This document shows positions 9,679 to 17,642 of a DNA stretch of 42,370 nucleotides, in pieces (position 1 is the stretch's first letter; each line of letters opens with the position of its first letter). The notes under the pieces are model-generated. The model was not told the DNA's origin, made no database searches, and was given only the letters and a program-made list of their open reading frames with translations. The stretch spans positions 1-42,370 of the forward strand of contig DYPU01000015.1 in assembly GCA_020719725.1 (NCBI GenBank). The letters are read 5' to 3'. The position numbers were made by a program, and so were the translations under genes. The DNA comes from Anaerolinea sp. (GTDB taxonomy: Bacteria; Chloroflexota; Anaerolineae; Anaerolineales; Villigracilaceae).

Positions 9679-11325
9679 CTATTCTTCGCGGCGCAAGCCC
9701 TGGCGTTGACGGGTTTGATCAATAAAATCGCGTACCAGTTTTTGGGGATGAGGCTGTGAGCCACCCATAATTAAATAACCGGGTGCCCAAAAATCACCCG
9801 ACGGGTTATCGCTCTTAATGCGCGGGAAATCCTTAAAAACACGCTCCGAAGTTTGCTGGCGGATGATTCTCATAATGTAGCCGGGCGCGGTGGCTGGCGG
9901 GACGCTCACCACCCATTGCAAGTATTCGGGTCGGACTGAAATGTGTTCAAGCCGCCAGCCAAAAGCAACGCAGACTTGCGGAACCCAGGCGGAAAGTTGG
10001 TCGGCCAGGTCCCCGGTCAGGTGATGAGTATCGAAGCGCGGAACCATCAGGCAGGCGTAGTTCAGGTTATACATGGCCGGAGAGGCTGGTTCGAGCACAA
10101 TCCGGTGGGCCACTTCAGTAACCGATTGCGGGCGAGTTTCCATGATGGAGAGAGGGTCCGGGCTAACTTTTTGAGCGCGAGTGGCTTCCAGTTCTTCGGC
10201 AGTCAGTTGGCGTTCTTTTTCAGCCTGGGAGCGGTTCAGTCGGGTTTGATCCAGGGCCGGGTTGGCCTGACGGCGCACCGCAGGTGAGCTTTCCCGGCTA
10301 AATTCGGGAGCAAACATGGGATGGGTGGTAACGAGCGGTTCTAAATCGGGCAAGGGGCGCGCCTGGGTACGAACAGAGGTCGATTTCTGTTCCCAGTGCA
10401 ATGGAAGCGAACTGCCTTTGGGGGGCAAGGGCGGCGGAACATCCCCTAAAAGGTCTGAAATGGGAGGCAAGTCTTCCAGTTCTTCATCTTCTGGCAGCAT
10501 TGCTTCTGGCTTTTGGCTGGAAAAAAGCGAAACCTGGCTGGTATGTTCGGGTGAAACTTCGGACAGGGAGCGCACAAGCTGACCAGCCTGGCTGCGGATG
10601 GTACTTAGAGGGGTCTCGGCATCAAAAACCAGCGCCAGCACCATTGAAGCAGTCAGGCGACGGGCGTAGAGCATGTGCTGGGCTTCGGTGCTTTCCAGGT
10701 GAATGAAGCGCAGTAAATCGCTTTGCGATTGGGTATCCCAATATTTTTGGACAGAGCGCGCCAGTTCTTGGGCGGCTTCGCGCGAGAGTTGACCAGCGTA
10801 GGCCCATAGTTCATTTTGACGGGTGATCAGCGCGGCTTGGGCGGAAGATTCGAGCATTAGCCGGGTTAAATGGCGCGCGGCGCGGCTGACATCTTTCAGC
10901 CAATCCAGGTCTTCGTCGGGCAGGGCAGGGTTGGTCGAAACGGCGAAACCGGCAACGGGTGGAGTGTCGCGCAGTGTGAATTGAGCGAGCAGCTTTTGCA
11001 AGTCGGGCAAGGAAACGGGTTTGGTCAGGGTGGCGCGTAAGGGTAAATCCTGTAAACGAGCCGTTTTTTGACCGGCATTGGCAATCAGTATCAGGCTAAC
11101 ATCCGCTTTGATTTGACGCAAGGCCAGCCCAATATCCAGCACGGAGATATCAGCATCTTCCAGGTCAGCATCAAGCAAAACGGGCAGGGGTTGGCTGGTT
11201 TGGCGCACAAACTGAATTGCTTCAGAAAAATCTGAAGTGATGGAAACCTGATGGGAGGGCAATCCCTGAGCGATGAGATTTCCAAAACTGGGTTGTGGAG
11301 ATAGCACTAAAAGGGGATTTGCCAT
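9679..11325 (-). CDS. Receiver-like / Roadblock-LC7-like / inactive IS200-TnpA-like protein
   Basis: This is a 548-residue protein from the ATG at 11325 (MANPLLVLSP; the ORF track extends 33 codons further upstream). Residues about 1-117 look like a CheY-type receiver: strands at LLVLSP and VLLDAD (D52), and a terminal TKP (K102). Residues about 150-255 resemble a Roadblock/LC7 fold (AALITRQNELWAYAG... ASMVLALVFDAETPLSTIRSQ). Residues 270-415 are an acidic, Pro/Ser/Gln-rich linker. Residues about 420-543 align by eye with IS200/IS605 TnpA: an NYACLMVPRF start, VPP after the HUH position, FWAPGY (FWCRGY in IS200) and a terminal helix. The HUH histidines are replaced (PEYLQW for DHIHML) and the catalytic Tyr position is Phe (RDFIDQ for QEYIKH), so nicking activity should be lost. 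Domain calls are my inference. Confidence 0.65.
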   Translation of the reverse strand: MANPLLVLSPQPSFGNLIAQGLPSHQVSITSDFSEAIQFVRQTSQPLPVLLDADLEDADISVLDIGLALRQIKADVSLILIANAGQKTARLQDLPLRATLTKPVSLPDLQKLLAQFTLRDTPPVAGFAVSTNPALPDEDLDWLKDVSRAARHLTRLMLESSAQAALITRQNELWAYAGQLSREAAQELARSVQKYWDTQSQSDLLRFIHLESTEAQHMLYARRLTASMVLALVFDAETPLSTIRSQAGQLVRSLSEVSPEHTSQVSLFSSQKPEAMLPEDEELEDLPPISDLLGDVPPPLPPKGSSLPLHWEQKSTSVRTQARPLPDLEPLVTTHPMFAPEFSRESSPAVRRQANPALDQTRLNRSQAEKERQLTAEELEATRAQKVSPDPLSIMETRPQSVTEVAHRIVLEPASPAMYNLNYACLMVPRFDTHHLTGDLADQLSAWVPQVCVAFGWRLEHISVRPEYLQWVVSVPPATAPGYIMRIIRQQTSERVFKDFPRIKSDNPSGDFWAPGYLIMGGSQPHPQKLVRDFIDQTRQRQGLRREE

Positions 11326-11484
11326 AATTAAAAGTTTATCACGCCCTGGCGGGCGCGGCAACCATAAATGAGAGCTGGATTGTTTCAATTTCACAACAAA
11401 AATGGCAAACGAGTTGTCTGACAATCTTGATTTTGATTGCCATTTATGCTATGTTTAGCCAATCTTTTTTTTGATGAGGCTTGT

Positions 11485-12339
11485 ATGCATCGTGAACGTG
11501 TTTCTGAAAATGTTTTTTGGTTTCAATCTGAAATTTATGCGCAGGTTACGGCTGGGGTGATTGCCGGGCCGCAATGGGCAGTGGTGATTGACACACTGGC
11601 GACCCCTGAAGAAACGCTCGCCATGCGCGAGTTTGTGGAGCATGAACTAAGTTTGCAGGTGCGTTATGTGATTAATACGCACTACCATGCCGATCATACC
11701 TGGGGGAATTGTTTTTTCCCTGGAGCGACGATTCTGGCGCATTCGCGCTGCCGGGATTTGTTAGCAGAAAAGGGCGTTCCATCTCTGGAGGCGGCCAAGA
11801 AGCAAAATGCCGGGTTAAAACAAGTCAAGATTGTTTTGCCGCATCTGACGTTTGATCGCGGTGAATTAAACTTGCGGGTGGGCAAGAGAAATCTCATTCT
11901 GGCTCCGGCAATGGGGCATAGCCATGATGGGATTTCGGTGCTGGTGGAAGAAGATCGCATTTTATTTGCGGGGGATGCGTTTATGCCTCTGCCCTATTTG
12001 GTGGATGGTGATATTACCGAATTGACAGGGTCGATTAAGAAGATCGGCAAGATGGGCCTGGAAAATGTGGTGCAGGGGCATGGGGATGTTATTTTACGCG
12101 GCGAGATTGAAGCGGCTGTGAAAGAAAACCTGGCGTATCTTTCAGCCATTCGCAAGTCGGTGCGGACGGCGCTTAAGCGCAAAAATCCACTGGAGTATTT
12201 GGACGAGGTGTCAATTGAGGAGTGTGGCAAGAGCCGGGTCTATCTAGGCGGGCTGGCCGAGCTGCTGCACCGGCGCAATATGCGGGCTTTGTATAAACAC
12301 ATGCTCGAAAATAAAGAAAAATACGAGGGCGAAGAATAG
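11485..12339 (+). CDS. MBL-fold metallo-hydrolase
   Basis: A 284-residue metallo-beta-lactamase-fold protein starting at the ATG at 11485 (MHRERVSENVFWF). The ORF track extends 16 codons upstream, but a weak purine-rich gatgagg precedes 11485 and the fold begins there. The metal ligands are clear: THYHADHTWGN (HxHxDH), GHSHDG, FAGDAF and a final QGHGD. This pattern suits glyoxalase II-like or general MBL hydrolases. The C-terminal 70 residues form a charged helical tail. The substrate cannot be told. It is divergent from the TnpA-like gene, with a shared promoter region at about 11326-11484. Confidence 0.85.
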   Translation: MHRERVSENVFWFQSEIYAQVTAGVIAGPQWAVVIDTLATPEETLAMREFVEHELSLQVRYVINTHYHADHTWGNCFFPGATILAHSRCRDLLAEKGVPSLEAAKKQNAGLKQVKIVLPHLTFDRGELNLRVGKRNLILAPAMGHSHDGISVLVEEDRILFAGDAFMPLPYLVDGDITELTGSIKKIGKMGLENVVQGHGDVILRGEIEAAVKENLAYLSAIRKSVRTALKRKNPLEYLDEVSIEECGKSRVYLGGLAELLHRRNMRALYKHMLENKEKYEGEE

Positions 12340-12352
12340 CTCTGTGAGCAAA

Positions 12353-12867
12353 AGGGGCTGTCCAAAAAGGTGGGCAGGCAGCGAAGAAAATTGTGTCTAT
12401 CTCACAACCTTTTATCAGGATACCCACCGCTACCGTAATCCGAAAATCATTTCCAATCACCAGTTTCGCGCCGACCACTTTGCCTATGATCTCCAGGCCG
12501 GTGAATTTATCTGCCCGAACCAACAACGCCTGACCTATCTTTAGACCGGCAAACACAAAACGGTCAACGGTTACGAGAGTGAACGACGATACTGCGAATG
12601 CCAGAGTTGCCAGGACTGTCCGCTCAAGAGCCAGGTTGGTTTCAAGCTGTTCGAATATTGCCGTCAGGCGCGGGAAAATCTCACATCGCAGAGCGGTGTT
12701 GCCTTACGCAAGAAACGCGCGCTGGATGTTGAGACGGTTTTTGGCAATATCCAGCAGAATATGCAAAAACTGGCGAGCTGACCCCGCCAGTTTTTTTGTT
12801 TTTCGCTCTTTTCAACCCTGATGGGTATTTTGGGGAACTTTCACGGATGGCTTTTTGGACAGCCCCT
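12353..12867. mobile_element. IS1182-like remnant with perfect 17-bp terminal inverted repeats
   Basis: The element is bounded by aggggctgtccaaaaag (12353-12369) and its exact reverse complement (12851-12867), giving 515 bp in total. Full IS elements of this type are about 1.5 kb or more, so this is an internally deleted derivative. I see no convincing target duplication at the flanks. It lies between the MBL gene (stop 12339) and the MazG-like gene (stop 12874), only a few bases from each, and damages neither. Confidence 0.8.
12371..12781 (+). pseudogene. Transposase C-terminal fragment (IS1182-like, DDE type)
   Basis: One frame reads FRADHFAYDLQAGEFICPNQQ, then an in-frame TAG at 12542-12544, then TGKHKTVNGYESERRYCECQSC.DCPLKSQ, EYCRQARENL and ALRKKRALDVETVFGNI. 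These are recognisable IS1182-type segments: the F.YD...D.YICP box, the Cys-rich C..C..CP box and the RK..VE.VFG end. The N-terminal catalytic region is missing, a short piece after KSQ appears deleted, and the end is cut short. It cannot make an active transposase. Confidence 0.75.
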
Positions 12868-12873
12868 GTTTTA

Positions 12874-13215
12874 TTAACGATAGTCGCCTTCGCCTTTAAT
12901 TTTTCCGCGCTCCAGCCGTGAAAATAATTTTTCCAGGTTGGCTTCGGCAACTTCTTGCAATGGAATATCCAATTCCGTGGCGATTTGAGCCAAATACCAG
13001 AGCACGTCGCCCAATTCGTATTTTAGCGCGTCGCGGTCGGCGGCGCTAATTTGGCCGCCATGATCGCGGAAGATTTTTTTTACCTTACCGGCCAATTCGC
13101 CTGCCTCGTTGACCAGCCCCAGGGTAGGATAAACGATGGGGTGGTCGGTGTGAACCAGGTTCCAGGTTTTGCGCGATTCGCGCTGATAGTCGTTTAGATC
13201 GTTTAGGGTGGGCAT
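12874..13215 (-). CDS. MazG-like nucleoside triphosphate pyrophosphohydrolase
   Basis: A 113-residue single-domain all-alpha NTP pyrophosphohydrolase. The metal-binding pattern is present: NEAGELAGKVKKIFRD (ExxE type, near residue 36) and ELGDVLWYLAQIATEL (ExxD, near 67). Family members hydrolyse nucleoside triphosphates to monophosphate and pyrophosphate, and many are house-cleaning enzymes; the nucleotide cannot be told here. The start is supported by aagga about 9 nt upstream of ATG. It lies 30 bp downstream of the diguanylate cyclase and is probably cotranscribed with it. Confidence 0.85.
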   Translation of the reverse strand: MPTLNDLNDYQRESRKTWNLVHTDHPIVYPTLGLVNEAGELAGKVKKIFRDHGGQISAADRDALKYELGDVLWYLAQIATELDIPLQEVAEANLEKLFSRLERGKIKGEGDYR

Positions 13216-13245
13216 AGTTTTTTGTTCCTTGAAGAGATTTGGAGG

Positions 13246-14487
13246 TTAGCCCTTCATTGTGGACATTTGCAATTCGCCGGTAAAGCCGCGCGCCATTAGA
13301 AATGACCCACGGGCATATTTCTTGGCGCGATAGAGCGATTCGTCCGCGGCCCGCAGCAGGTTGGCGGCAGAGCAGGCATGGGTGGGGTAAATGGCAATTC
13401 CACCCGAAATGCCCAGTTGGGCCGTTGCGCCATTGGGTAAAGCGCAAGAGAAACTGGCGAATCGTTCTTTTAGAAATGCGGCGGTTTGATTGGCGACTTC
13501 AGGCGTGGCTTCTGGTAAAACCATTGTCAATTCATCTCCGCCATAGCGGGCTAAAAAATCGCTGGAGCGAGAGATGGAGACCAGAAAAGTGGCGACATCG
13601 CGCAAGACCTGGTCTCCGATGGCATGGCCCCAGGAATCATTAATGCTCTTGAACCCGTCTAAATCCATCATCAACACCGCGAAGGGACGACCATGCCGCA
13701 TTGAGCGATTTACCTGGTTTTCCAGATAACGATCCAGCGCGCGCCGATTGGGTAAACCAGTTAGGGTATCACTAAGAGCTTGCATTGAAACCGCTTCGTG
13801 CAGGCGAGCATTGATGATGGCAATCACGGCCTGATCTGCCAGCAGTTTTAGCAACCTTTGTTCCGCCGCAGAAAACGAGCCAATTTGCCAGCGTGAAAGG
13901 TTCATCACGCCCACAACGGTATCCACCATTAGCAACGGAATGCTGATAAGCGAGCCATTTTCAAGATTCGGCACATCTTTGTATAAAGGATGAATTTTCA
14001 TTTCCTCAATAATTAACAGTTCTTTGGAATGGGCCACCAAATACGTAATTCCCTGAGGCCGGGGCGTCCAGCGTTCTTTGTTACGAACTCCCTGTCCATT
14101 CAGCGAGGCGCCAAAGTGTAATTGCCCCCCTTGATACAAATAAATATGCGCGTTGCGCGCATTTTTAACCAACTGAGTGGCTTCGGTGACAACCCCATCC
14201 AAAACAGCTTGTAAATCGAGGTTGGCCGTCAAGCTGTAGGCCAGGCGCTTCACCGCATCCAACTCTGCGGCTTGCTGCCGGATAACCGCCAACAAATTAT
14301 GATGTGAGAAAATACGCGAGGCCAATACTTCGCTGATTTGAGCGTAATTTCCCTGAAAATCTGAATTGGTTAAAGTCTCAAGCAAAGCAGAAAGTAACTC
14401 TATCGAAGATAACTGCTCTGTCGTGGATAGGTTAGTTTTTTGTAAACGCTCACGAAAAGAAGAAAGCCACTGTTCTTTATTATTCAT
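13246..14487 (-). CDS. GAF-GGDEF diguanylate cyclase
   Basis: A 413-residue cytoplasmic protein with no membrane segment. Residues about 75-215 form a GAF sensor domain (RLAYSLTANLDLQAVLDGVV... LISIPLLMVDTVVGVMNLS... FSAAEQRLLKLLADQAVIAI). Residues about 245-400 form a GGDEF domain (DTLTGLPNRRALDRYL, MMDLDGFKSINDSWGHAIGDQVL). The active-site loop is GGDEL rather than GGDEF, a tolerated change, since the metal-binding Asp and Glu are kept. An RSSD motif five residues before it matches the c-di-GMP inhibitory I-site. It likely makes c-di-GMP in response to a GAF ligand and is product-inhibited. No Shine-Dalgarno is obvious before the ATG. Confidence 0.9.
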   Translation of the reverse strand: MNNKEQWLSSFRERLQKTNLSTTEQLSSIELLSALLETLTNSDFQGNYAQISEVLASRIFSHHNLLAVIRQQAAELDAVKRLAYSLTANLDLQAVLDGVVTEATQLVKNARNAHIYLYQGGQLHFGASLNGQGVRNKERWTPRPQGITYLVAHSKELLIIEEMKIHPLYKDVPNLENGSLISIPLLMVDTVVGVMNLSRWQIGSFSAAEQRLLKLLADQAVIAIINARLHEAVSMQALSDTLTGLPNRRALDRYLENQVNRSMRHGRPFAVLMMDLDGFKSINDSWGHAIGDQVLRDVATFLVSISRSSDFLARYGGDELTMVLPEATPEVANQTAAFLKERFASFSCALPNGATAQLGISGGIAIYPTHACSAANLLRAADESLYRAKKYARGSFLMARGFTGELQMSTMKG

Positions 14488-14605
14488 AAGTTACCATCGT
14501 AGCATAGCCGGGGTTGTGGGATGGATGTCACCATTATAAGTGACGGATGACAAATTAGAGTATGCTAGAATCATTTGGATACCCTTTTCTAACGGAGAAT
14601 TAAGC

Positions 14606-15388
14606 ATGTCAAACTCGCGTTTAACCTCGCAAACTCCCTTAAAATCCTACCGACGCGCCCTGCTGGTGGGCGCTTCCAGTGGCATTGGCGCAGCCTTGGC
14701 TCATCAACTAGCCGAAAAAGGCTACCAGGTGGCCCTGCTGGGCCGTCGTCTCGAAATGCTCGAAGCGATCTGCGCAGAAATCAACCAAAAACACGGCCAG
14801 GGTCAGGCCATTGCTTTTGCCCATGATGTTGAAGACACAGAACAAGTTCCGGCCCTCTTTGGTCAAATCGTCAAACAACTGGGCGGACTGGATACCATCA
14901 TCTACAATGCGGGCATTTTACTCCCCGTCACAGTCACCGAATTTGACACTGAAAAAGACCTGCAAATGACACAAATCAACTATCTGGGCGCATTGGCCTG
15001 GCTCAACCCGGCTGCGGCCTACTTTCAGACCTTAAAAACAGGTCAAATTGTGGGCATTGGCTCGGTTGCCGGAGATCGGGGCCGAGTCGGCGCTCCGGCC
15101 TATAACGCCTCGAAAGCCGCTCTGCACACCTATCTTGAAGCGCTGCGGAACCGACTCACCCGTCGCGGTGTCCACGTTCTGACGGTGAAACCAGGCTTTG
15201 TCGCCACCGCCATGATCAAAGATTCGCCCCGCACCCTCATGGTCATCAGCCCCGAAGCAGCCGCGGCGGGCATCTACCGGGCCATGCAATCCCACCAGCA
15301 GACGGTTTATGTCCCGTTTCAGTGGGCGCTGCTCATGCAAGTCATTCGTCACATTCCGTCGTTCATCTTCCGGCGGTTATCCTTTTAG
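14606..15388 (+). CDS. SDR-family reductase, DprE2-like
   Basis: A 260-residue classical short-chain dehydrogenase. The start at 14606 is chosen because cggagaa lies upstream at proper spacing; the ORF track begins 22 codons earlier. The NAD(P) site is GASSGIG near residue 25, and the catalytic Ser...YxxxK is in IGSVAG...YNASK. The C-terminus (VYVPFQWALLMQVIRHIPSFIFRRLSF) resembles the end of mycobacterial DprE2 (...VLRHIPRSIFRKLPI). With the DprE1-like oxidase 46 bp downstream, the pair probably epimerises a polyprenyl-phospho-sugar, or a similar sugar, through a keto intermediate. The actual substrate in this lineage is unknown. Confidence 0.8.
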   Translation: MSNSRLTSQTPLKSYRRALLVGASSGIGAALAHQLAEKGYQVALLGRRLEMLEAICAEINQKHGQGQAIAFAHDVEDTEQVPALFGQIVKQLGGLDTIIYNAGILLPVTVTEFDTEKDLQMTQINYLGALAWLNPAAAYFQTLKTGQIVGIGSVAGDRGRVGAPAYNASKAALHTYLEALRNRLTRRGVHVLTVKPGFVATAMIKDSPRTLMVISPEAAAAGIYRAMQSHQQTVYVPFQWALLMQVIRHIPSFIFRRLSF

Positions 15389-15434
15389 CCGATATTCAGC
15401 CTTGAATATCGAAAAACAACCCAAAAGAGCTGAT

Positions 15435-16850
15435 ATGAATCCCCAATCGTTACCCTTTGAGCGTCTTAAGACGCTCGAAAACTTCGGTCACTCTCTTCAG
15501 GCCCAATCCTACTTGTACCGGCCAACCAATGTGGAACAAATGAACGAAGTTTTCAAACAGGCCAAACAAAGTGGCCTGACTGTGGCTCTACGCGGCGCAG
15601 GCCGCAGTTATAACGACGCTGCCCTCAATGGCGGCGGCATTGTCATGGATATTCAAGACATGAATCGCATCGTCGAATGGAATCCAGAAACCGGCCTGAT
15701 CACTTGCGAGCCGGGCGTCACCTTGCAAAAGTTGTGGCAACATATTTTGCCGGATGGCTGGTGGCCGCCAGTGGTCTCTGGCACGATGACCACCACACTA
15801 GGCGGCTGCCTGGGCATGAACATTCACGGCAAAAACAACTTTAAAATGGGAACCATCGGTGAGCAGGTTGTCGAGTTTAAGGCGCTGCTGCCTACCGGAG
15901 CAGAAATCACTTGCTCACCCAAACTCAACGGCGATTTGTTCCATGCCATGATCTCTGGTATGGGTATGTTGGGCGTTTTCACTGCTATCACTTTGCAAAT
16001 GAAGCGGGTTTATTCTGGCATGTTAAACGTCCATGCCTGGAATGTACCCAATCTCGAAAGCCATATCCAGGCTCTTACCGAAAACGCGCCCAACAACAAT
16101 TACACCGTCGGCTGGCTCGATTCGACCGCCAGCGGCGCGGGCATGGGGCGTGGTCAACTACATACCGCCAACTACTTGCCAGAAGGCGAAGACCCTAACC
16201 CAAAAAAGACCCTGCAAGTGGCTTACCAAACCCTGCCCGCCACCATGTTTGGCGTTTTCCCAAAATCCATTATTCACTACTTCATGGCCCCGTTTATGAT
16301 CAATCCTGGCGTCTGGCTGATTAACACTGCCAAATACATCGCCGGAATGCGCGAGGGGCATCACCCGCAGTCACACGCCGCCTTTCACTTTTTGCTTGAT
16401 TATGTGCCGAACTGGGAACTGGCTTACGGGCGCAGCGGCTTGATTCAGTACCAGTCCTTTATCCCCAAAGAGACTGTACGGGAGGCCTGGCGCGAAATTT
16501 TGACTTTGACCCAAAAACGCGGCTTACCCTCCTACCTGGGCGTCACCAAACGTCACCGCCCCGATAAGTTTCTGCTTAGCCATGCCGTAGATGGATTTTC
16601 GCTGGCTCTCGATTTCAAAGTCACCCAGGGCAACCGCGCCCGACTTTCGGCCCTGCTTCAGGAACTTGACCAAATTGTATTGGAGGCCGGTGGGCGGTTT
16701 TATTTTGCCAAAAACAGTGAAACCAGCCCCGAAACCGCCAAACGCTACTTGGGCGAGGAAACTATCGAACGCTTTAAGGCCCTCAAAAAGCGTACCGACC
16801 CCAATGGCCTGCTCGAATCAGACTTATATCGGCGTGTGTTTGGTTCATAA
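15435..16850 (+). CDS. FAD-binding oxidoreductase, DprE1-like
   Basis: A 471-residue VAO/PCMH-type flavoprotein from the ATG at 15435 (MNPQSLPFERLK; the ORF track runs 42 codons further upstream into the SDR gene). The FAD region reads LRGAGRSYNDAALNGGG, then SGTMTTTLGGCLGMNIHGKNNF, matching the DprE1 pattern (GRSYGD..., GGAIA.DIHGKNHH). Near the C-terminus, YFAKNSETSPET matches the YLAKDSR segment that carries a conserved active-site Lys in DprE1, followed by TDPNGLLESDLYRR. With the upstream SDR it forms an oxidise-then-reduce epimerase pair. A terminator follows directly. Confidence 0.85.
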   Translation: MNPQSLPFERLKTLENFGHSLQAQSYLYRPTNVEQMNEVFKQAKQSGLTVALRGAGRSYNDAALNGGGIVMDIQDMNRIVEWNPETGLITCEPGVTLQKLWQHILPDGWWPPVVSGTMTTTLGGCLGMNIHGKNNFKMGTIGEQVVEFKALLPTGAEITCSPKLNGDLFHAMISGMGMLGVFTAITLQMKRVYSGMLNVHAWNVPNLESHIQALTENAPNNNYTVGWLDSTASGAGMGRGQLHTANYLPEGEDPNPKKTLQVAYQTLPATMFGVFPKSIIHYFMAPFMINPGVWLINTAKYIAGMREGHHPQSHAAFHFLLDYVPNWELAYGRSGLIQYQSFIPKETVREAWREILTLTQKRGLPSYLGVTKRHRPDKFLLSHAVDGFSLALDFKVTQGNRARLSALLQELDQIVLEAGGRFYFAKNSETSPETAKRYLGEETIERFKALKKRTDPNGLLESDLYRRVFGS

Positions 16851-16862
16851 CGAAATTAAGAC

Positions 16863-16902
16863 AACAAAAAAGGGCGAAGTTTCGGCTTCGCCCTTTTTTG
16901 TT
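16863..16902. terminator. Bidirectional intrinsic terminator
   Basis: A perfect 17-bp inverted repeat (aacaaaaaagggcgaag and its complement) with a 6-nt loop. The T6 run lies within the 3' arm, and a matching A6 serves the opposite strand. It separates the DprE1-like gene from the convergent minus-strand cluster. Confidence 0.9.
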
Positions 16903-16910
16903 ATTTAGGG

Positions 16911-17327
16911 TTAAAACAGGCCAACAACACTCAGCCAACGATTGGGTTGTAACAGGCTGACTCCGGCGGCTACCAATGCCAGAGACAGCAAAATGCTTAT
17001 AAGGGTGTTGCGATACCGTTTTGGCGCTGGAGCTTTTTTCCACAGGGCGGGCAGGTGGGCGATGATGATTGCCACCAGCATCAACGTCAAATGCTCTCAG
17101 CGCTGACGCGGAAAACCAGCTCCGGCCAGGCCGTTCCAGATGAAAAACAGCAGCCCCAGCAAAAGTTGGGTATCCATTAGCCCGCCAAAGGCTGCCACCA
17201 GGCCACTGCTTGTTTTGTTGTATTCTTTTTTTTGCAGCAAGCCTTCTGTTAGCTTAAAAATTGCGCCCAGGGCCGCCAAAATGGTCAGCCAGCGCAGAAT
17301 TGAATGTAGGGTAAGCAAGATCAGCAT
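16911..17327 (-). pseudogene. Small four-helix membrane protein interrupted by in-frame TGA
   Basis: From a strong Shine-Dalgarno (aaggaga, 5 nt before ATG at 17327) the frame gives 76 residues ending GAGFPRQR, then TGA at 17097-17099. Past it the same frame continues EHLTLMLVAIIIAHLPALWKK... to a TAA at 16911, forming two more hydrophobic segments. The whole would be 138 codons with four membrane helices. TGG to TGA is the simplest reading, as a Trp fits before EH; this is inferred from memory of similar small membrane proteins ending R(H/R).WEH. The family's function is unknown to me. A genuine 76-residue product remains possible. Confidence 0.65.
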
Positions 17328-17342
17328 TCTATCTCCTTCTTG

Positions 17343-17642
17343 TTATTGTTCCACAAAATCTCCGCCGGAGACGATGCGTTTTTCGGCCAGGGTGCGTTTT
17401 TTGTCGAATTTTAAGCTCACTTCGATTTGCTGGTAGCAGTGATTGCTGCCGTCACCCATCAGCACTTTGCGGACATAGAAAGTATCGTTGCCATTGTTGC
17501 CATATTCCACGCTCAGGTCGTTATCCACATCCACCCGGCCTTCAATGACTTCGCCACAGCGTTTGCATTTGACCTGGTAGATGTAGTAGCGTTTTTCGGG
17601 CTTGGGGCTGAGTGCGCTCATTAGGTTTTTAAAGAAGCTCAT
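17343..17642 (-). CDS. Conserved hypothetical protein with CxxC motif
   Basis: A 99-residue soluble protein. After a short N-terminal helix (MSFFKNLMSAL) it has YIYQVKCKRCGEVIEGRVDVDNDLS, where the single CKRC and surrounding strands suggest a zinc-ribbon-like beta domain; a Cys near NHC may contribute. I do not recognise a named family. Its ATG overlaps the aldo-keto reductase stop (ATGA), so translation is likely coupled. Confidence 0.65.
   Translation of the reverse strand: MSFFKNLMSALSPKPEKRYYIYQVKCKRCGEVIEGRVDVDNDLSVEYGNNGNDTFYVRKVLMGDGSNHCYQQIEVSLKFDKKRTLAEKRIVSGGDFVEQ

Noticed and set aside
9679-11325. Active IS200/IS605 insertion sequence.
   Set aside because: The HUH and Tyr residues are lost, the domain is at the end of a 548-residue protein, and no hairpin ends or tnpB are present.
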